Assembly (NCBI GenBank): GCA_020746835.1
Contig: JAGPNK010000008.1
Location: 1-64,000 of the forward strand
DNA: 64,000 bases
Direction: 5' to 3'
DNA from: Stachybotrys elegans
Lineage: Eukaryota > Ascomycota > Sordariomycetes > Hypocreales > Stachybotryaceae
Part shown: positions 62,058 through 64,000 of the stretch, piece after piece
Position numbering within the stretch: the first letter of the stretch is position 1
How the letters are laid out: each line of letters starts with the position of its first letter
Made by a program: the position numbers and the translations under genes
Notes under the pieces: model-generated
What the model was told of the DNA's origin: nothing
Seen by the model: the letters and a program-made list of their open reading frames with translations, nothing else
The model's database searches: none

Positions 62058-64000
62058 ATAAGCAAGAACATGTGGCATGCGGCAAACGGATGTCTTTTTA
62101 CAACACACGGAACGGTACCGGGGTGGGAGGATATGCTTTGGGAACTTGGGCAAGGCGTACACCGCGACGGTCATGCTTGCAATCTCTGTGGCCTCGGACT
62201 ATGTCTTGAATCTGTAGAGCGGGCGAATGTATTGGATGGAACGGAACGGGGTCTTGCGTACTGAAACCATCGGGGAATACAGTCAATATATGTCCAATAT
62301 CCGCTGCACGCGTCGGATGGGGAGATGTTTTTTGCAGATGTGAGACAAAACATGCTGACTGAAGACGCCCACGGGTCGTTGTTTCTGGTATCCTGCCGCG
62401 TGTCTATGTCTTCCCGCATACGGCTGTGTTTCGGGAGCAGCTGACTTGAGTGTAAAGGGGGTGATCGAATGCGACGAGTCCTTTTCTCCTTTGATGAGCC
62501 GAGTTTTGTCACTGTCAGTTTATGTTATGCTCATAGACGGTATTGGAGAGATCCTTGCTGTCTGTATCACCTGCGTTCCTCAATATTTCGGGGAATGGTG
62601 TAATGTCTCGGGTGTGCTTCTGGCATGTACGTCAGTAGCCGGGTCTCATCGCTTGCTTGGTTGCTTGCTTGGTCGACGGCAAAGTGTGTTGTTGTTGGTT
62701 GCATCGGTTACACCATTCAGGCATGCCATACCATGCCATGCTACCATACCAGCCAGACCTTTTGGCAGATCACACGCAAATGCTTGTCCCATCGCAGGAT
62801 GGGTAGTCACTGGCCAGTCTCTTGCTGTGAGCGATGACAAGTCATTTCATGTCGGTCTGGATGTGGATGCCGTCGAGCTTGGGGGTTAAGACGACCTTGG
62901 TTAGTCGTTGAAGTTAAGTTGGGATACTATCGTCTTTTCGTGACTCGCTCCACCCCCGGTTTTTGGTTTCGTGGTTTCTGGATCGACTATGGTATTACCG
63001 GTTAGCAGGCTCAAAGTAGGCAAGGCAATGTATGACGGACTCCTCCTTTCCTCATTCATCACGTCGATGCGCCCGCGTGACGGCTGCGAAATGAGATTTT
63101 GCCCCATTTATGTCGCCTCCCAATCATGACTTGACAGGTGCCCGAAACAGGCAGTCTTGTTCCCTATTCAGGGACAGCGCTTCCGCCTTGGGCCCTTCGG
63201 GGAAAACGGCCGACGATGGGATCCGTCGATTACACGGGAGCTTGCCTTGGCCTTGGCCATGCAACCTTGTTCCAACGACGTGGCGGGTAGCCCAGCCCGG
63301 ACGGAACCTGGAGCCCAAGTCCCTGCCAAAGCCTCACGACACATACACTTACTTGCATGTGTACGTATATGTAGCAAGATAGCGAGAGAATACTCATGGC
63401 AGCATCATCCCTGTACGAGTTAATTGAGTTAAAGAAAAGTTAAGGAAGGGTGTGGTCAGTAGATAAATATTCAGGTGCACTAGGAGCTGCCCAGCCGTCG
63501 AGTTTCGTAACCTTCGTGCCTTCATGCCCTCATGCATCCCGTCTCATCCTCTCTTTTGCTCTTCTTCTTGAACCTGCCATGTGCTCCGCAACCCCCCGGC
63601 ATCAGTGACCTTGCATCCCAGCACTTCTTAGCTATCTACTGCTTCTTGTGATGCTTCCCCTGCCCAGCTCCCACTTCGTCCATATGCCCTCTACCGTCCG
63701 TCCAAAGCCCACCCGTTCATTGTGCACTGTAGGAAAGGGAATTCAACAAGCCAGAAACACCAGCGAGCCCAGGCTGCTCGCCTTTCTGATTATCGATGCA
63801 GTTCTTCTTCTCAGATCCCCCTCGAGAGCGCGCCAACCATCGCCTCTCCCGCCACCGAGTAAGCCCAAGCCACATATACATCTGGAGCGCGAGAGCCCCA
63901 GTTTCGTCCAGACAGCCCAGTTGGCACCCGGCGCTACGTCGCCAGGCAGGCTTGTCAAGATGATAGAGCTGCTCGAGATCCCAATAAAACCCCATGAAAC
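62058..64000. other. 3' flank of the copper transporter to window end; no gene seen
   Basis: Frames up to 147 codons (62446-62889 plus) lack domains or plausible splice sites. Low complexity includes GCTTGCTTGG units near 62655 and CCATACCATGCCATG near 62730. A gene may begin beyond 64000. Confidence 0.45.

Overview
The window is nuclear DNA from a filamentous ascomycete (Pezizomycotina). A sordariomycete, probably of the Hypocreales, fits best, but I cannot name the species. Three things support this. Genes carry short introns (46-105 bp, two longer) with GTRNGT-type donors and CTRAC-type branch sites. The recognisable proteins (Raptor/Kog1, TeaA/Tea1, Smc5, a Gin4/Hsl1 kinase, an FlbC-like zinc finger, an AP-1-like bZIP, a Ctr copper transporter) are filamentous-fungal forms. 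The first 13 kb carries the footprint of repeat-induced point mutation (RIP).

Layout. Bases 1 to about 13,050 form a gene-free, extremely A+T-rich block (the two lines I counted were about 10% and 25% G+C). It is full of TpA, with reading frames broken by stops. It resolves into nested Ty3/gypsy-type retrotransposons. A 7.45-kb element (3832-11281) has 349/350-bp LTRs, a 5-bp target duplication, and ruined reverse transcriptase and integrase on the + strand. It sits inside an older gypsy element read on the - strand. An LTR-bearing 1.15-kb piece of the same 7.45-kb family lies inverted at 1654-2801. Between 13,050 and 14,110, at the isochore edge, two gene fragments keep normal introns but are broken.

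From 15.3 kb the sequence is ordinary gene space. In order: a bZIP factor (-), KOG1/Raptor (-), TEA1-like kelch protein (+), SMC5 (-), an intron-containing tRNA-Gly (-), a Gin4/Hsl1-type kinase (+), an 11.5-kb stretch without a convincing gene, an FlbC-like C2H2 factor (+), a decayed gene (-), and a Ctr-type copper transporter (+). I derived every coding model by joining exons at splice sites that keep the frame and fit the family; the exon sums are all multiples of three.

The genes do not form an operon or metabolic cluster. They are independent core functions: TORC1 signalling (Kog1), polarity (Tea1), septin/cell-cycle kinase (Gin4/Hsl1), genome maintenance (Smc5), copper uptake (Ctr) and regulation of development and stress (FlbC-like, bZIP). 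I did not find a clearly new biological system. The most unusual items are the nested, RIP-destroyed retrotransposons with the target duplication still readable, the two gene stubs at the isochore boundary, and a 2.5-kb decayed gene upstream of the copper transporter.
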